Positions 41,090 to 55,512 of a stretch of 64,000 nucleotides of DNA are shown here, piece after piece; the stretch's first letter is position 1; each line of letters begins with the position of its first letter. A model generated the notes under the pieces. It worked only from the letters and a program-made list of their open reading frames with translations. It was not told where the DNA came from and did no database searches. The stretch lies in the NCBI RefSeq assembly GCF_001956855.1, contig NZ_MTHD01000005.1, forward strand, positions 186,001-250,000, read 5' to 3'. Made by a program: the position numbers and the translations under genes. This DNA comes from Azonexus hydrophilus. GTDB lineage: Bacteria > Pseudomonadota > Gammaproteobacteria > Burkholderiales > Rhodocyclaceae.

Positions 41090-42403
41090 TTGAGCGATTT
41101 GTTTTCTTCTACCGAAGTCGACCGTTCCGCCCCGCTGGCCGAACAGTTGCGCCCGCAGACGCCGGACGAGGTGATCGGCCAGCAGCATCTGCTCGGGCCG
41201 GGCAAGCCGTTGCGTCTGGCGTTTGCGTCCGGGCAGCCGCATTCGATGATCCTGTGGGGGCCGCCGGGTGTGGGCAAGACCACGCTGGCGCGGATGATGG
41301 CGACGCAGTTCCAGTGCGAGTTCATTGCGCTGTCGGCGGTGTTTTCCGGGATCAAGGAGGTGCGCGAGGCGGTGGCGCAGGCTGAGATGTGGAAGACGCA
41401 GGGGCGGCGGACGATCCTGTTCGTCGATGAAATCCACCGTTTCAACAAGGCGCAGCAGGACGGTTTTCTGCCTTTTGTCGAAAGCGGGCTGCTGACTTTC
41501 ATCGGCGCGACGACGGAAAATCCGTCGTTCGAGCTGAATTCGGCGCTGCTGTCGCGGGCTTCGGTCTATGTGCTGAAGTCGCTCGACGAGGCCGAGATGG
41601 GGCAGCTGTTCGACCGCGCCAGCGCCCGGGCGCTGGCTGATCTGGCCTTTGCCGGCGAGGCCAGGACGCGCCTGATCGGGCTGGCCGATGGCGATGCGCG
41701 GCGCTTGCTCAACCTGCTCGAACAGGTGCGGACAGCGGCGCACACGGCGGGCATTGTTGCGGTCGACGGTGCTTTCATCGAAGAAACCATGGCGCAGAGC
41801 CTGCGCCGTTTCGACAAGGGCGGGGACGCCTTCTACGACCAGATTTCGGCGCTGCACAAGTCGGTGCGCGGTTCCAGCCCGGATGGCGCGCTCTACTGGT
41901 TCTGCCGCATGCTCGACGGTGGCGCCGATCCGCGCTATCTGGCGCGGCGGATCATCCGCATGGCCTGGGAAGACATCGGCCTGGCCGATCCGCGGGCGAT
42001 GCAGATCGCCAACGACGCGGCCGAAACCTACGAGCGGCTTGGCTCACCGGAAGGCGAACTGGCGCTGGCGCAGGCGGTGACTTACCTGGCGGTCGCCGCC
42101 AAGTCGAACGCCGGCTACAACGCCTACAACGCCGCGCGCGCCTTCGTTAAGCAGGACGGCTCCCGGCCGGTGCCGGTGCATCTGCGCAACGCGCCGACCA
42201 AGCTGATGAAGGAACTCGGTCACGGCAAGGCTTACCGCTACGCGCACGACGAGCCGGAAGCCTACGCCGCCGGCGAGAGTTACCTGCCGGACGGTCTGCC
42301 CGAACCCGGCTGGTACGCACCGACGCCGCGCGGGCTGGAGGGCAAGATCGGCGAGAAGCTTGCCCACCTGCGCGATCTGGATCGCAAGGCGGGCAAGAAG
42401 TAG
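41090..42403 (+). CDS. rarA: Replication-associated recombination protein A (MgsA/RarA)
   Basis: A 437-residue AAA+ ATPase acting at stalled replication forks, related to clamp loader subunits. LRPQTPDEVIGQQHLLGPGKPLRL at the N-terminus, Walker A GPPGVGKTTL, Walker B ILFVDEIHRF, sensor 1 GATTENPSFEL, then the C-terminal tetramerisation domain (RGSSPDGALYWFCRMLDGGADPRYLARRIIRMAWEDIG). The start is TTG 41090, since no upstream in-frame ATG fits the family N-terminus. The gene converges with the M14 peptidase gene, 7 bases apart. Confidence 0.94.
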   Translation: MSDLFSSTEVDRSAPLAEQLRPQTPDEVIGQQHLLGPGKPLRLAFASGQPHSMILWGPPGVGKTTLARMMATQFQCEFIALSAVFSGIKEVREAVAQAEMWKTQGRRTILFVDEIHRFNKAQQDGFLPFVESGLLTFIGATTENPSFELNSALLSRASVYVLKSLDEAEMGQLFDRASARALADLAFAGEARTRLIGLADGDARRLLNLLEQVRTAAHTAGIVAVDGAFIEETMAQSLRRFDKGGDAFYDQISALHKSVRGSSPDGALYWFCRMLDGGADPRYLARRIIRMAWEDIGLADPRAMQIANDAAETYERLGSPEGELALAQAVTYLAVAAKSNAGYNAYNAARAFVKQDGSRPVPVHLRNAPTKLMKELGHGKAYRYAHDEPEAYAAGESYLPDGLPEPGWYAPTPRGLEGKIGEKLAHLRDLDRKAGKK

Positions 42404-42410
42404 GGGGCGT

Positions 42411-43349
42411 TCAGTCGATCTTCTTGTGATCGATGTTGCCCTTGAACACCGGTTCGCCGTATTTTTCCGGGCGCTTTGCTTCCGCTTTGGCTGCGCCGTT
42501 GCCGGCCTTGATGTTGCGGTCCATCCATTTCAGCATGTCCACCCACATCGCCCGCTGGTCGCGCAGCGGCGGCATCATCGTCGCGTTCGGCAGTTCGATG
42601 GTGACTACCGGCACGTTCTTGTAGAGACCACCGTAGTTGCCCATCGAACCGGGATAGACGCCCAGGCGGTTGAGTGCCAGCCGGCCGAAGCGCAGCGGTT
42701 GCGGCGCCGGGCCGTCGTAGTCGAGCAGGTTGTAGGGGGCGTGGATGCTGATGATGACGTCGGGCTTGTAGTCGGCGATCTGCTTTTCCAGCCAGCGCGT
42801 TTCGATTTCCGAGCCCGGCGTGTCGCCGGGAAAGCGCCGCGGGTCGCGGCCGGTGCGCTCGATCCAGTATTTGTGGGCGTCGCTGTCCCAGTCCGGGGTC
42901 GGGAAATTGCGGTTGAGATCGACGCCCTTGCTGTTGACGCGGGTCGACGGGCGGATCAGCAGGCCGTCCGGGTTGGACGCCGGGATCACTCGCCAGTGGT
43001 ATTTTTTCCCGGCTTCCTCGCCGATCCATTCGAGCCAGCGGAAGACGATGGAAACCGAGGTCAGTTCGTCGCCGTGGATGCCGCCGATGACCAGCGCGCG
43101 CGGCGCCTTGTCCGGGCGTTTGCTGGCGGCAGCGATGTCGCGCCAGACCAGTACCCGGCCGCCGGCGGTGCGTTCGCTGCCGGTGACGAAAGGCTGCTTG
43201 CGGCATTGTTCGGCATCGACGCTGTGCAGACGGCGGCCGAGATCGTCGCACCAGGCATCGGTCAGCGCACGTTCGCTGGCCACGGCGGGCAGGGTGAGGA
43301 TGAAGGCGGCAACAAGGCCGCAGGCGGGGCGGATCAGATGACGGAACAT
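42411..43349 (-). CDS. M14 family zinc carboxypeptidase/amidase, exported
   Basis: A 312-residue exported peptidase with signal peptide FRHLIRPACGLVAAFILTLPAVAS. Zinc ligands in GGIHGDELTSVSIVFRWLEW (H-x-x-E); PSTRVNSKGVDLNRNFP (substrate-binding Arg/Asn-Arg region); SIHAPYNLLDYDG for the third ligand; VTIELPNA for the catalytic Glu. This fits the M14 MpaA-like branch that trims murein peptides, although here the protein is secreted to the periplasm. ATG 43349 is chosen because translation upstream runs antisense through serS. Confidence 0.85.
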   Translation of the reverse strand: MFRHLIRPACGLVAAFILTLPAVASERALTDAWCDDLGRRLHSVDAEQCRKQPFVTGSERTAGGRVLVWRDIAAASKRPDKAPRALVIGGIHGDELTSVSIVFRWLEWIGEEAGKKYHWRVIPASNPDGLLIRPSTRVNSKGVDLNRNFPTPDWDSDAHKYWIERTGRDPRRFPGDTPGSEIETRWLEKQIADYKPDVIISIHAPYNLLDYDGPAPQPLRFGRLALNRLGVYPGSMGNYGGLYKNVPVVTIELPNATMMPPLRDQRAMWVDMLKWMDRNIKAGNGAAKAEAKRPEKYGEPVFKGNIDHKKID

Positions 43350-43355
43350 GGGTGA

Positions 43356-46170
<2,815 letters not shown>

Positions 46171-46197
46171 ATCCTGTGCTATTATCTCGGCCGCTGC

Positions 46198-46286
<89 letters not shown>

Positions 46287-46298
46287 CACCAATACATT

Positions 46299-46325
46299 CA
46301 AGCGCCTTTCGGGGCGCTTTTTTGT
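46299..46325 (+). terminator. Rho-independent terminator after tRNA-Ser
   Basis: AAGCGCC-TTTC-GGGGCGCTT hairpin followed by T5 or more, directly downstream of the tRNA. Confidence 0.9.
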
Positions 46326-46499
46326 TGTTCCCATATATTTCTCCGTCATTTTTCGGTGCGCCGCAATGATACCGGAACTGCCGACACTCTAACGTGCCGT
46401 CGGTCTGATGAACAGACGGCAAGTGCAAGGCTTCCTCAAGAAATGTAAAGTGCTGTCTGGCGGGCGATGGGCCCGCTCCACGCAAGACAGGACAAGCAT

Positions 46500-46901
46500 A
46501 TGCAAGGGATTGCCAAATTCGTTTCCGCCGCCGCGCTGGCTGCCAGTTTTTCCGTGCACGCCGCGCCGACGGTCGACACCCTGCCTTCGGGCGTTCGCGT
46601 CGAGCACGTCACGGTCGGCAAGGGCGCGACGCCGGGACCGACCAGCATGGTGACCGTGCACTATCGCGGCACGCTGCTCGACGGCAAGGAGTTCGACAGC
46701 TCCTACAAGCGCAACCAGCCGGCGAGTTTCGGTCTGCATCAGGTCATTCCGTGCTGGACGCAGGGCGTGCAGAAGATGAAGGTTGGCGGTACGGCGAAAC
46801 TGACCTGCCCGGCCGACACCGCTTACGGCGCGCGGGATCTCGGCGTGATTCCGCCGAACAGCGTGCTGAATTTCGAAATCCAGTTGCTCGACAGCAAGTA
46901 A
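46500..46901 (+). CDS. FKBP-type peptidyl-prolyl isomerase, exported
   Basis: A 133-residue protein with a signal peptide (QGIAKFVSAAALAASFSVHAAP) and one FKBP domain: VTVHYRGTLLDGKEFDSSYKRNQPASFGLHQVIPCWTQGVQKMKVGGTAKLTCPADTAYGARDLGVIPPNSVLNFEIQLL, with the usual binding-pocket Tyr, Phe, Asp and Trp. No dimerisation domain is present, so it is a minimal periplasmic isomerase. ATG 46500 has AGGACAAG upstream. A GC hairpin terminator follows at 46909. Confidence 0.92.
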   Translation: MQGIAKFVSAAALAASFSVHAAPTVDTLPSGVRVEHVTVGKGATPGPTSMVTVHYRGTLLDGKEFDSSYKRNQPASFGLHQVIPCWTQGVQKMKVGGTAKLTCPADTAYGARDLGVIPPNSVLNFEIQLLDSK

Positions 46902-46908
46902 ACGCCCG

Positions 46909-46936
46909 GCCCTGCCTGTTTTCCGGGCAGGGCGGG
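46909..46936 (+). terminator. Hairpin terminator after FKBP gene
   Basis: GCCCTGCC/GGCAGGGC stem at 46909-46916 and 46926-46933; T-run absent downstream, so a moderate terminator at best. Confidence 0.55.
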
Positions 46937-47028
46937 TAAAAGCCTGTTGTCTCAGTCGCTTGCGGCACAGGTCCAGTCCGGATTCACAGACTTATCCACA
47001 GAAGGCGGGGATAAGTCGCGTGTTGCGG

Positions 47029-48882
47029 TCAACGCGTCAATTGGGCATAAAACAGTGGCAGGCGCAGTGGCAGTTCTTCCGGGCTGCGCAGCACTGCATA
47101 GCCGGTGGCGCCGAACAGGTGCGGCAGGTAGCCGCCGCCTTCGCGGTCGATGGTCAGGCAAAACGGGACCAGGCCCATGCGGCGTGCTTCGTGCACGGCG
47201 GCGCGGGTGTCTTCGATGCCGTAGCGGCTGTCGTAAATGTCGAGGTCGTTCGGCTTGCCGTCGGAGAGCATGATCAGGATGCGCCGGCTGGCGGTTTCGC
47301 CGGCCAGCATCTGCGTCGCCCGGCGGATGGCGGCGCCCATGCGCGTGTAGTAGCCGGGGCGGATGGCCAGCACGCGGCCGCGCACGGTGTCGTTGAACGG
47401 TTCGGCGAATTCTTTCAGGCGATGGAAGCGGACCTGGTTGCGGCGTACCGATGAAAAGCCGCAAATGGCGAAGCGGTCGCCGGTCGACCGCAGCGTTTCG
47501 CCGAACAGCAGCAGGGCGTCGCGGATGACGTCGATGACGCGGGCCTCGCTCGAGACCCAGGTGTCGGTCGAGAGCGAGAGATCGGCGAGGACCAGGCAGG
47601 CGAGATCGCGTTCGCGCTTTTCCAGCGAGAGGTGCAGTTGTTCGGTGGGGTGCAGGCCGCAGCGTCGGTCGGTCGAGGCACGGACGACGGCGTCGAGATC
47701 GAGTTCACTGCCGTCCGGCTGCGCCTTCAGCCAGCGCCGGCCGGGCTGCAGGGCGGCGAACTGCTGGTGCAGCCGGCGCGCGGTGCGCGCCAGGCGGGGT
47801 GGCAGCGGCATCGGCGTGGCGTGGCGCGAGGCCATTTCCTGCAGGCGGACATGGTCTTCCTGCATGCGTTCCTTGCGGTAATCCCATTCCGGCAGCGCGA
47901 TGCCTTCGCCCATCGGGATGTCGTCCTCGGCTGCCGATGGCAGGTCGAGATCGAAGCGGATGCGCGAGGCGATGCGTTCGCCGTCGTCGGGCGTGGCGAC
48001 CGACAGGTGTTCCATCTCGCGGGCGGCATCCTCGGCGTTCTGGTCGGGGTCGTCGTCGACGCTGCGATTGACGCGCAGGAATTCAGCGACCGAGAGCAGG
48101 CTTTCGGCGCGGAAGAACATCAGGATGCCGTTCTTGTCCTGCGGCGCCTCGACGCGTTCGGCGCGGTGGGCATTCTTGCTTGCGTCCTTGACGTCGCCGC
48201 CAGCGCTTTCGCCACCGCCGCCGTCACCTGCCCGGGCAGTGGCCAGCGCGATGTCGTCGCGCCATTGCAGCCATAGCAGCACCGGCTGGTAGGGCGGCGC
48301 TGTTGTCGGTACCGCCGGCAGGGTGGCGACGCTGCCGGGGTTTTCCAGGGCTTGGCGGATCGCGCGTTCGCGGTCGACCTCTTCTGGTGGCAGTTTTTCC
48401 AGCGGCAGGCGGGTCGGCAGGTAGGCGGCGAGCAGCCGGCGATAGCGACTGGCCAGTCCCGGCCAGCTGGCGAGGGCGAGTTGCGTAGCCTGCTGGTTGC
48501 GCCAGAAATCATCGCTGTCGCCAGCGGCTGGCAGTTTGTCCAGGCAGGCGGCAAGTGCGGCCAGCCAGTAATAGAGATCGCGGTTCAGCGCCGGTTCGGC
48601 GAAGGCGTCGATCTGCGGCGGCAGGCGCAGCGTGCTGCTGTCGCGGCGGGCCTGCGCGATCCGTTCGCCGCTGCCGGCGACGCGCGCCAGCCAGCGCCGG
48701 CGACTGCCGTGCACGTCGGCGGTGGCGGCGGCGACGCGCAAGCCGGGATCACCGCCGAGGGCGCGGAAAAAGATACCGAGCGGGCGCTCCATGGTTTTCA
48801 GTTCGACTGCCGCCTGCGGATGACTGCCGCCGGCGGCGCGGGTGATCCAGCGATGCCAGACCTTGCCGACCCATTCTTCCAT
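47029..48882 (-). CDS. norD: NorD, nitric oxide reductase activation protein (VWA domain)
   Basis: A 617-residue cytoplasmic protein required for cNOR maturation, acting with the NorQ AAA+ ATPase. ATG 48882 has AGAGGAGA upstream. The C-terminal third is a von Willebrand A domain: LACLVLADLSLSTDTWV (MIDAS DxSxS), then GFSSV and MLSDGKPNDLDIYDSRYGIEDTRAAVHEAR with the MIDAS Thr/Asp region. The N-terminal part is long, helical and acidic, as in other NorD proteins. It lies 1 base from the polyferredoxin gene's stop, at the 3' end of the nor unit. The 3' end carries a TTGCGGTCAAC motif copy (47023). Confidence 0.92.
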   Translation of the reverse strand: MEEWVGKVWHRWITRAAGGSHPQAAVELKTMERPLGIFFRALGGDPGLRVAAATADVHGSRRRWLARVAGSGERIAQARRDSSTLRLPPQIDAFAEPALNRDLYYWLAALAACLDKLPAAGDSDDFWRNQQATQLALASWPGLASRYRRLLAAYLPTRLPLEKLPPEEVDRERAIRQALENPGSVATLPAVPTTAPPYQPVLLWLQWRDDIALATARAGDGGGGESAGGDVKDASKNAHRAERVEAPQDKNGILMFFRAESLLSVAEFLRVNRSVDDDPDQNAEDAAREMEHLSVATPDDGERIASRIRFDLDLPSAAEDDIPMGEGIALPEWDYRKERMQEDHVRLQEMASRHATPMPLPPRLARTARRLHQQFAALQPGRRWLKAQPDGSELDLDAVVRASTDRRCGLHPTEQLHLSLEKRERDLACLVLADLSLSTDTWVSSEARVIDVIRDALLLFGETLRSTGDRFAICGFSSVRRNQVRFHRLKEFAEPFNDTVRGRVLAIRPGYYTRMGAAIRRATQMLAGETASRRILIMLSDGKPNDLDIYDSRYGIEDTRAAVHEARRMGLVPFCLTIDREGGGYLPHLFGATGYAVLRSPEELPLRLPLFYAQLTR

Positions 48883-48883
48883 T

Positions 48884-49834
48884 TCAGCGTATCTCCTCTT
48901 TGCCGGGGCGGAAACCGGCTTCGTTGCTGCGTGCCTGGGCATCCCTGACCCAGTGCAGCAGTGCGCCATCCGGTGTTTCGGCCTGGGTTTCGGCGCAGGC
49001 GCTCAGGCATTGCCCGCACTGCGTGCAGGTGAACATGTGGCGCTTGATGTTGCGCGGGTTCAGCCGCATCGGGCAGACCATGTCGCAGGCCGATGCCCGT
49101 TCCGGCAGGCATTGCGTGCAGGCGGCACCGCGCTTGCGCTCGAAGCCGACGACCATGCCGTCGCGGTTGCCCATCCACACCAGCGACTGGAACAGGCCGA
49201 CGGCGCAGGCGTAACGGCAGAACAGATGGCGGGCGAACAGGAATTCGATGCTCAGCGCGATGGTGCCAGCAGTAATGAAGATTGTCTGGTTGCGCGTCAG
49301 GCTGGCCTGCCACAGGTTGCCGTAGATTTCGGCCGGCGGCAGCAGGTAGGTCAGGAAGGCGACGGCCCAGCAGAAGGCGAAGCCGACCGCCGCCGGTACC
49401 ACCAGCAGCCACCAGCGCCAGTCGTGGCGGCGCGGCTGGCCGTCGGGCAGCCACGGTGGCAGGATTTCCTTCTCCCACAGGCTGGGCTTGCCGCTGGCGC
49501 GCAGCATCAGGCCGTTGATCGCCTCGACGACGGAAAAATGCGGGCACAGCCAGCCGCAGTAGAGCCGGCCCCAGCGCCGGGCGACCAGCAGAAAGACGGC
49601 CGCGCCGCCGAGCAGTGGCAGGAACAGGCGCAGCAGCACGTTGGCCGCAGCTTCGCCGGCGCCGATGTTCCCGACCAGGAAATCGTCGAGGCCGAGTCGC
49701 CATTCCAGCCCGAGTATCCACGCATGCCCGGCGTTGAGGTCGTAGCGGAACAGGTTGAACACCGGGGCCAGCAGGAAGAGGACGAAGAAACCGGCCTGGA
49801 ACGCCAGTCGCTTGCGTTGCAGTGCGTCTTTCAT
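48884..49834 (-). CDS. NosR/NapH/CcoG-type polyferredoxin in the nor operon
   Basis: A 316-residue inner-membrane ferredoxin. ATG 49834 overlaps the small membrane protein's stop by 4 bases. Membrane segments lie near residues 10-35, 55-80, 140-165 and 195-215. It has the conserved cysteine pairs CGWLCPHF and CRYACAVG of this family, followed by CTQCLPERASACDMVCPMRLN and CTQCGQCLSACAET, two [4Fe-4S] clusters. Such proteins pass electrons from quinol or feed maturation in NosR, NapH, RdxA/CcoG systems. Presence in a norCB-norD unit suggests electron supply to, or assembly of, NO reductase. Gene name not settled. Confidence 0.87.
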   Translation of the reverse strand: MKDALQRKRLAFQAGFFVLFLLAPVFNLFRYDLNAGHAWILGLEWRLGLDDFLVGNIGAGEAAANVLLRLFLPLLGGAAVFLLVARRWGRLYCGWLCPHFSVVEAINGLMLRASGKPSLWEKEILPPWLPDGQPRRHDWRWWLLVVPAAVGFAFCWAVAFLTYLLPPAEIYGNLWQASLTRNQTIFITAGTIALSIEFLFARHLFCRYACAVGLFQSLVWMGNRDGMVVGFERKRGAACTQCLPERASACDMVCPMRLNPRNIKRHMFTCTQCGQCLSACAETQAETPDGALLHWVRDAQARSNEAGFRPGKEEIR

Positions 49835-50235
49835 GGCAGTGGCGGACCGATCAGCGGGAAGCGCCAGGTGTGGCCGTTCATCGCCCGGATCAGGCCCATT
49901 ACGCCGAGATAGATCAGGCCGGCATGAAACAGCACGAAATACAGGATGCCGACCAGCCAGGTCCACGGATTGTTGAAGCCGCCGAGCAACAGGATGGCGA
50001 CGCTGACACCGACCAGTACGGCACCGCCCCACAGGCAGGCGACGACGTTCTGCTGCAGATGGTTGCGCACCAGCGGATCGGTATGCTCGCGGTGTTTCCA
50101 CCACAGCCAGACGAGGGCGACGAAGGCGATGCCCGGCAGAATCATCAGGTTGGCCAGGAATAGTACGCCGGCAGCAATCGCCAGCGGCGGGCCGGGCATG
50201 ACATGGCTCAGTGGATCGGGGCGTTCAATGGTCAA
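49831..50235 (-). CDS. Small multi-helix membrane protein in the nor operon
   Basis: A 134-residue protein. TTG 50235 (TTG ACC ATT GAA) is the likely start, with AGGAAAACC upstream; ATG 50196 is the alternative. Helices about 18-50 (LAIAAGVLFLANLMILPGIAFVALVWLWW), 67-90 (VVACLWGGAVLVGVSVAILLLG) and 92-115 (PWTWLVGILYFVLFHAGLIYLG). Its C-terminus overlaps the polyferredoxin start by 4 bases, so they are co-translated. It may be a membrane partner of the polyferredoxin. A DUF4870-like pattern is possible. Function unknown. Confidence 0.7.
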   Translation of the reverse strand: MTIERPDPLSHVMPGPPLAIAAGVLFLANLMILPGIAFVALVWLWWKHREHTDPLVRNHLQQNVVACLWGGAVLVGVSVAILLLGGFNNPWTWLVGILYFVLFHAGLIYLGVMGLIRAMNGHTWRFPLIGPPLP

Positions 50236-50315
50236 TGGTTTTCCTGGGAGCAAGGGGTGGAGGCAGTCTAGGAAGCCACGCCCGGCGTGGCCTTGATGCG
50301 CGCTAAGAAACACCG

Positions 50316-51796
<1,481 letters not shown>

Positions 51797-52222
51797 TTAG
51801 CCTTCGATGTTGGGCGGCCATTTGGCGGTATCGATTTCGGAGGTGTATTTGAGGAAGGCGACGATCTGGTCGAGTTCCGTATCGGTCAGATGGAACTGCG
51901 GCATCTGGCGGCGTCCGGGTGCGCCGGTGGGTTGGGCCTGCATCCATGCCTTGATGAAGTCCGGGCCGCGACGCGGATAGACGTTGCCGAGTTCAGGGGC
52001 GAAGTAGGCGCCCTCGCCGATGAGGGTGTGGCAACCGATGCAGTTGCGTGTTTCCCAGATTTTTTTACCGGCGATGACCTCTGGGGTCAGGTTGTGGCTG
52101 TTGTCCCGCTTGGGGAATTCCTTGTTGGTGTCGAAAGTGAGGGCAAGAAAAAGCAGAAAGAAGAACACCGTCCCCCCGTAGAAGATGTTCCGTGCCATGG
52201 ATTTCGTGAAGATGCCGCTCAT
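51797..52222 (-). CDS. norC: Nitric oxide reductase subunit C (cytochrome c)
   Basis: A 141-residue membrane-anchored cytochrome c that passes electrons to NorB. N-terminal helix about 10-30 (NIFYGGTVFFFLLFLALTF); heme-binding CIGCH at about residue 60; axial Met in GRRQMPQFHLT. ATG 52222 is chosen over longer frames because the family begins MSGIFTKS...; CAAGGAGCGCA lies upstream. It starts the operon that reads away from nirS. Confidence 0.96.
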   Translation of the reverse strand: MSGIFTKSMARNIFYGGTVFFFLLFLALTFDTNKEFPKRDNSHNLTPEVIAGKKIWETRNCIGCHTLIGEGAYFAPELGNVYPRRGPDFIKAWMQAQPTGAPGRRQMPQFHLTDTELDQIVAFLKYTSEIDTAKWPPNIEG

Positions 52223-52369
52223 TTGTGCGCTCCTTGTTGACGGTGCGCGCATTCTCGAATTTACCCACCCATCCGATCCATGATTTGCGTCAAGAACGGC
52301 CTCCGGGCGGGGTAAATACTTTCTATGGTGGTTTTTCTGACGGGTTTTTCGGGAGCTGGCGGCGGAAAT

Positions 52370-52383
52370 TTGATGTAAATCAT
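52370..52383. promoter_or_regulatory. FNR/DNR box for the norC promoter
   Basis: TTGATGTAAATCAT matches TTGAT-N4-ATCAA with one mismatch at the last base. It lies about 148 bases before the norC start and on its side of the central hairpin. Control by the DNR-like regulator(s) is inferred. Confidence 0.8.
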
Positions 52384-52401
52384 GTGTTGACCGCAAAAAT
52401 G

Positions 52402-52432
52402 ACAAAAACCCCGGAAAAAATCCGGGTTTTTT
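52402..52432. terminator. Bidirectional hairpin separating norC and nirS promoters
   Basis: AACCCCGG-N7-CCGGGTTT with A-run on the left and T6 on the right. No gene converges on it; its place between two divergent promoters suggests insulation against cross-transcription or antisense RNA. Confidence 0.7.
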
Positions 52433-52460
52433 CGATAAATCCCCCGCTCGGGGTGTGTGA

Positions 52461-54239
<1,779 letters not shown>

Positions 54240-54270
54240 TCGTATTTCGCGTTTTTGATGTGACACAAGG

Positions 54271-54294
54271 TTACGGGGGCGCGAGCCCCCGTAA
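54271..54294 (+). other. Intergenic hairpin after nirS
   Basis: TTACGGGGGC-GC-GAGCCCCCGTAA-type palindrome, 10-bp stem, no T-run. It may stabilise the abundant nirS transcript against decay or partially terminate before the maturation genes. Confidence 0.65.
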
Positions 54295-54336
54295 TCTCTG
54301 GTACGTCAGAACGCGGCTTTTCCACGAGGTGAGTCA

Positions 54337-55149
54337 ATGAAAGCACAATTGCGCTGTACGACCTTATTGCTGCTCGGTGCCCTGACGGTTTCGCCGTGGG
54401 CCCAGGCGGCGCCGGACTGGAACAAGGTGGCCGGCACGACGATTCATGTCTTCCATCCCGGCGCAACGCCGTGGGAATGGATCGAAAGCAAGGGCAAGCA
54501 CGGCGGCAGCCGTGGCCTGACGCGCGGCGAAACCTGCGCCGGCTGCCATGTCGAGGGTGGCGAGATCAACGTCGATCTGTCCCGGCTCGGTTCGGAACTC
54601 GAACCCAAGGGCGCACCGAAGACGATGAGCTTCCCGGTCACCGTCCAGGCCGCCTACGACGCCGGCCAGCTTTACGTGCGCCTGAGCTTCAAGGCACCCG
54701 ACGGCGGCTTCGACAAGTCGGACAAGGATAACGCGGTCAAGGCGACGGTGATGTTCCCGAGCGCCCAGGTACCGATGGCCGAACAGGTCGGCTGCTGGGC
54801 AACCTGTCACCAGGATGCGAAGACGATGCCTGACGGCAAGGACAAGACCAAGTACGTCAGCGCCGGTGCCTACGAACTGATGCAGTGGTCGAGTTCGGGC
54901 AAGGTCGCCGATGGCAGCGTCACCGATCAGCGCCGGATGGATGGCGGCCAGGCCGGCGTCAAGGCCGAAGGCGGCAAGAACGGCGACAGCTGGACGGTGA
55001 CCTTCAGCCGCAAGCTGCCGGCAACGCCGACGGTGCATTTCGGTCTGGCGGTGCATGCCGACCATGCCGGCGGGCGTTTCCACCATGTTTCCTTCGGCCA
55101 TACCATCGGTCTTGGCGGCGACGGCGATGTCAAGGCACAGAAGTTCTAG
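54337..55149 (+). CDS. nirB: Di-heme cytochrome c, NirB (c552)-like with EB_dh domain
   Basis: A 270-residue periplasmic cytochrome. Signal peptide KAQLRCTTLLLLGALTVSPWAQA. Two heme motifs, CAGCH (about residue 67) and CWATCH (about 152). The remaining part (PVTVQAAYDAGQLYVRLSF..., FSRKLPATPTVHFGLAVHADHAGGRFHHVSFGHTIGLG) matches the ethylbenzene-dehydrogenase-like heme domain found in cytochrome c552 of P. stutzeri nirB. Here it follows nirS and precedes nirC, so electron transfer to NirS or another nitrogen-oxide enzyme is likely. The name is by context and pattern; the assimilatory nitrite reductase also called nirB is unrelated. Confidence 0.75.
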   Translation: MKAQLRCTTLLLLGALTVSPWAQAAPDWNKVAGTTIHVFHPGATPWEWIESKGKHGGSRGLTRGETCAGCHVEGGEINVDLSRLGSELEPKGAPKTMSFPVTVQAAYDAGQLYVRLSFKAPDGGFDKSDKDNAVKATVMFPSAQVPMAEQVGCWATCHQDAKTMPDGKDKTKYVSAGAYELMQWSSSGKVADGSVTDQRRMDGGQAGVKAEGGKNGDSWTVTFSRKLPATPTVHFGLAVHADHAGGRFHHVSFGHTIGLGGDGDVKAQKF

Positions 55150-55504
55150 GGCGGCGCTGCGCCGTCGCTCCTGCTGGCGCTGGGCGATCCAGTCCTGCCT
55201 GGCGCTGGCGGGTGTCGGCCTGATGCTCAGTTCGGCGCTGGCCAGCGAGCCGCCGCCGCAACGGCAGCAGGAACTGGCGCACATGGTGCGTCAGGAGTGC
55301 GGTTCCTGCCACGGCATGAGCCTGCAGGGCGGGCTCGGCCCCGCGCTGTTGCCGGCCGACCTGCGCGACAAGCCGGCCGAAGGGCTGGCTGCAACCATCT
55401 ACCACGGCCGGCCGGGCACCGCCATGCCGCCGTGGCAACGCTTCCTGACCGAGGCCGAGGCGGCCTGGGTCGTCGACCGCCTGCTGTCGGGCTTTCCCGA
55501 GTGA
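55127..55504 (+). CDS. nirC: NirC, periplasmic cytochrome c
   Basis: A 125-residue small cytochrome c. ATG 55127 lies 23 bases inside the nirB-like gene; the leader has a basic N-terminus then ILALAGVGLMLSSALAS-type hydrophobic segment with a signal-peptidase site. One heme motif CGSCH and a later axial Met in GTAMPPWQRF. NirC is reported to support NirS maturation or electron donation. It is followed 8 bases later by nirF. Confidence 0.85.
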   Translation: MSRHRSSRAALRRRSCWRWAIQSCLALAGVGLMLSSALASEPPPQRQQELAHMVRQECGSCHGMSLQGGLGPALLPADLRDKPAEGLAATIYHGRPGTAMPPWQRFLTEAEAAWVVDRLLSGFPE

Positions 55505-55512
55505 GTCCTGCG

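Noticed and set aside
46992-47000. TTATCCACA, a perfect DnaA box
   Set aside because: Single copy with no cluster, no AT-rich element and no dnaA/dnaN nearby, so not evidence of an origin.
54255-54268. TTGATGTGACACAA as a further FNR box upstream of the nirB-like gene
   Set aside because: The right half matches only 3 of 5 bases (CACAA) and it lies close behind nirS; could be functional but unsupported.
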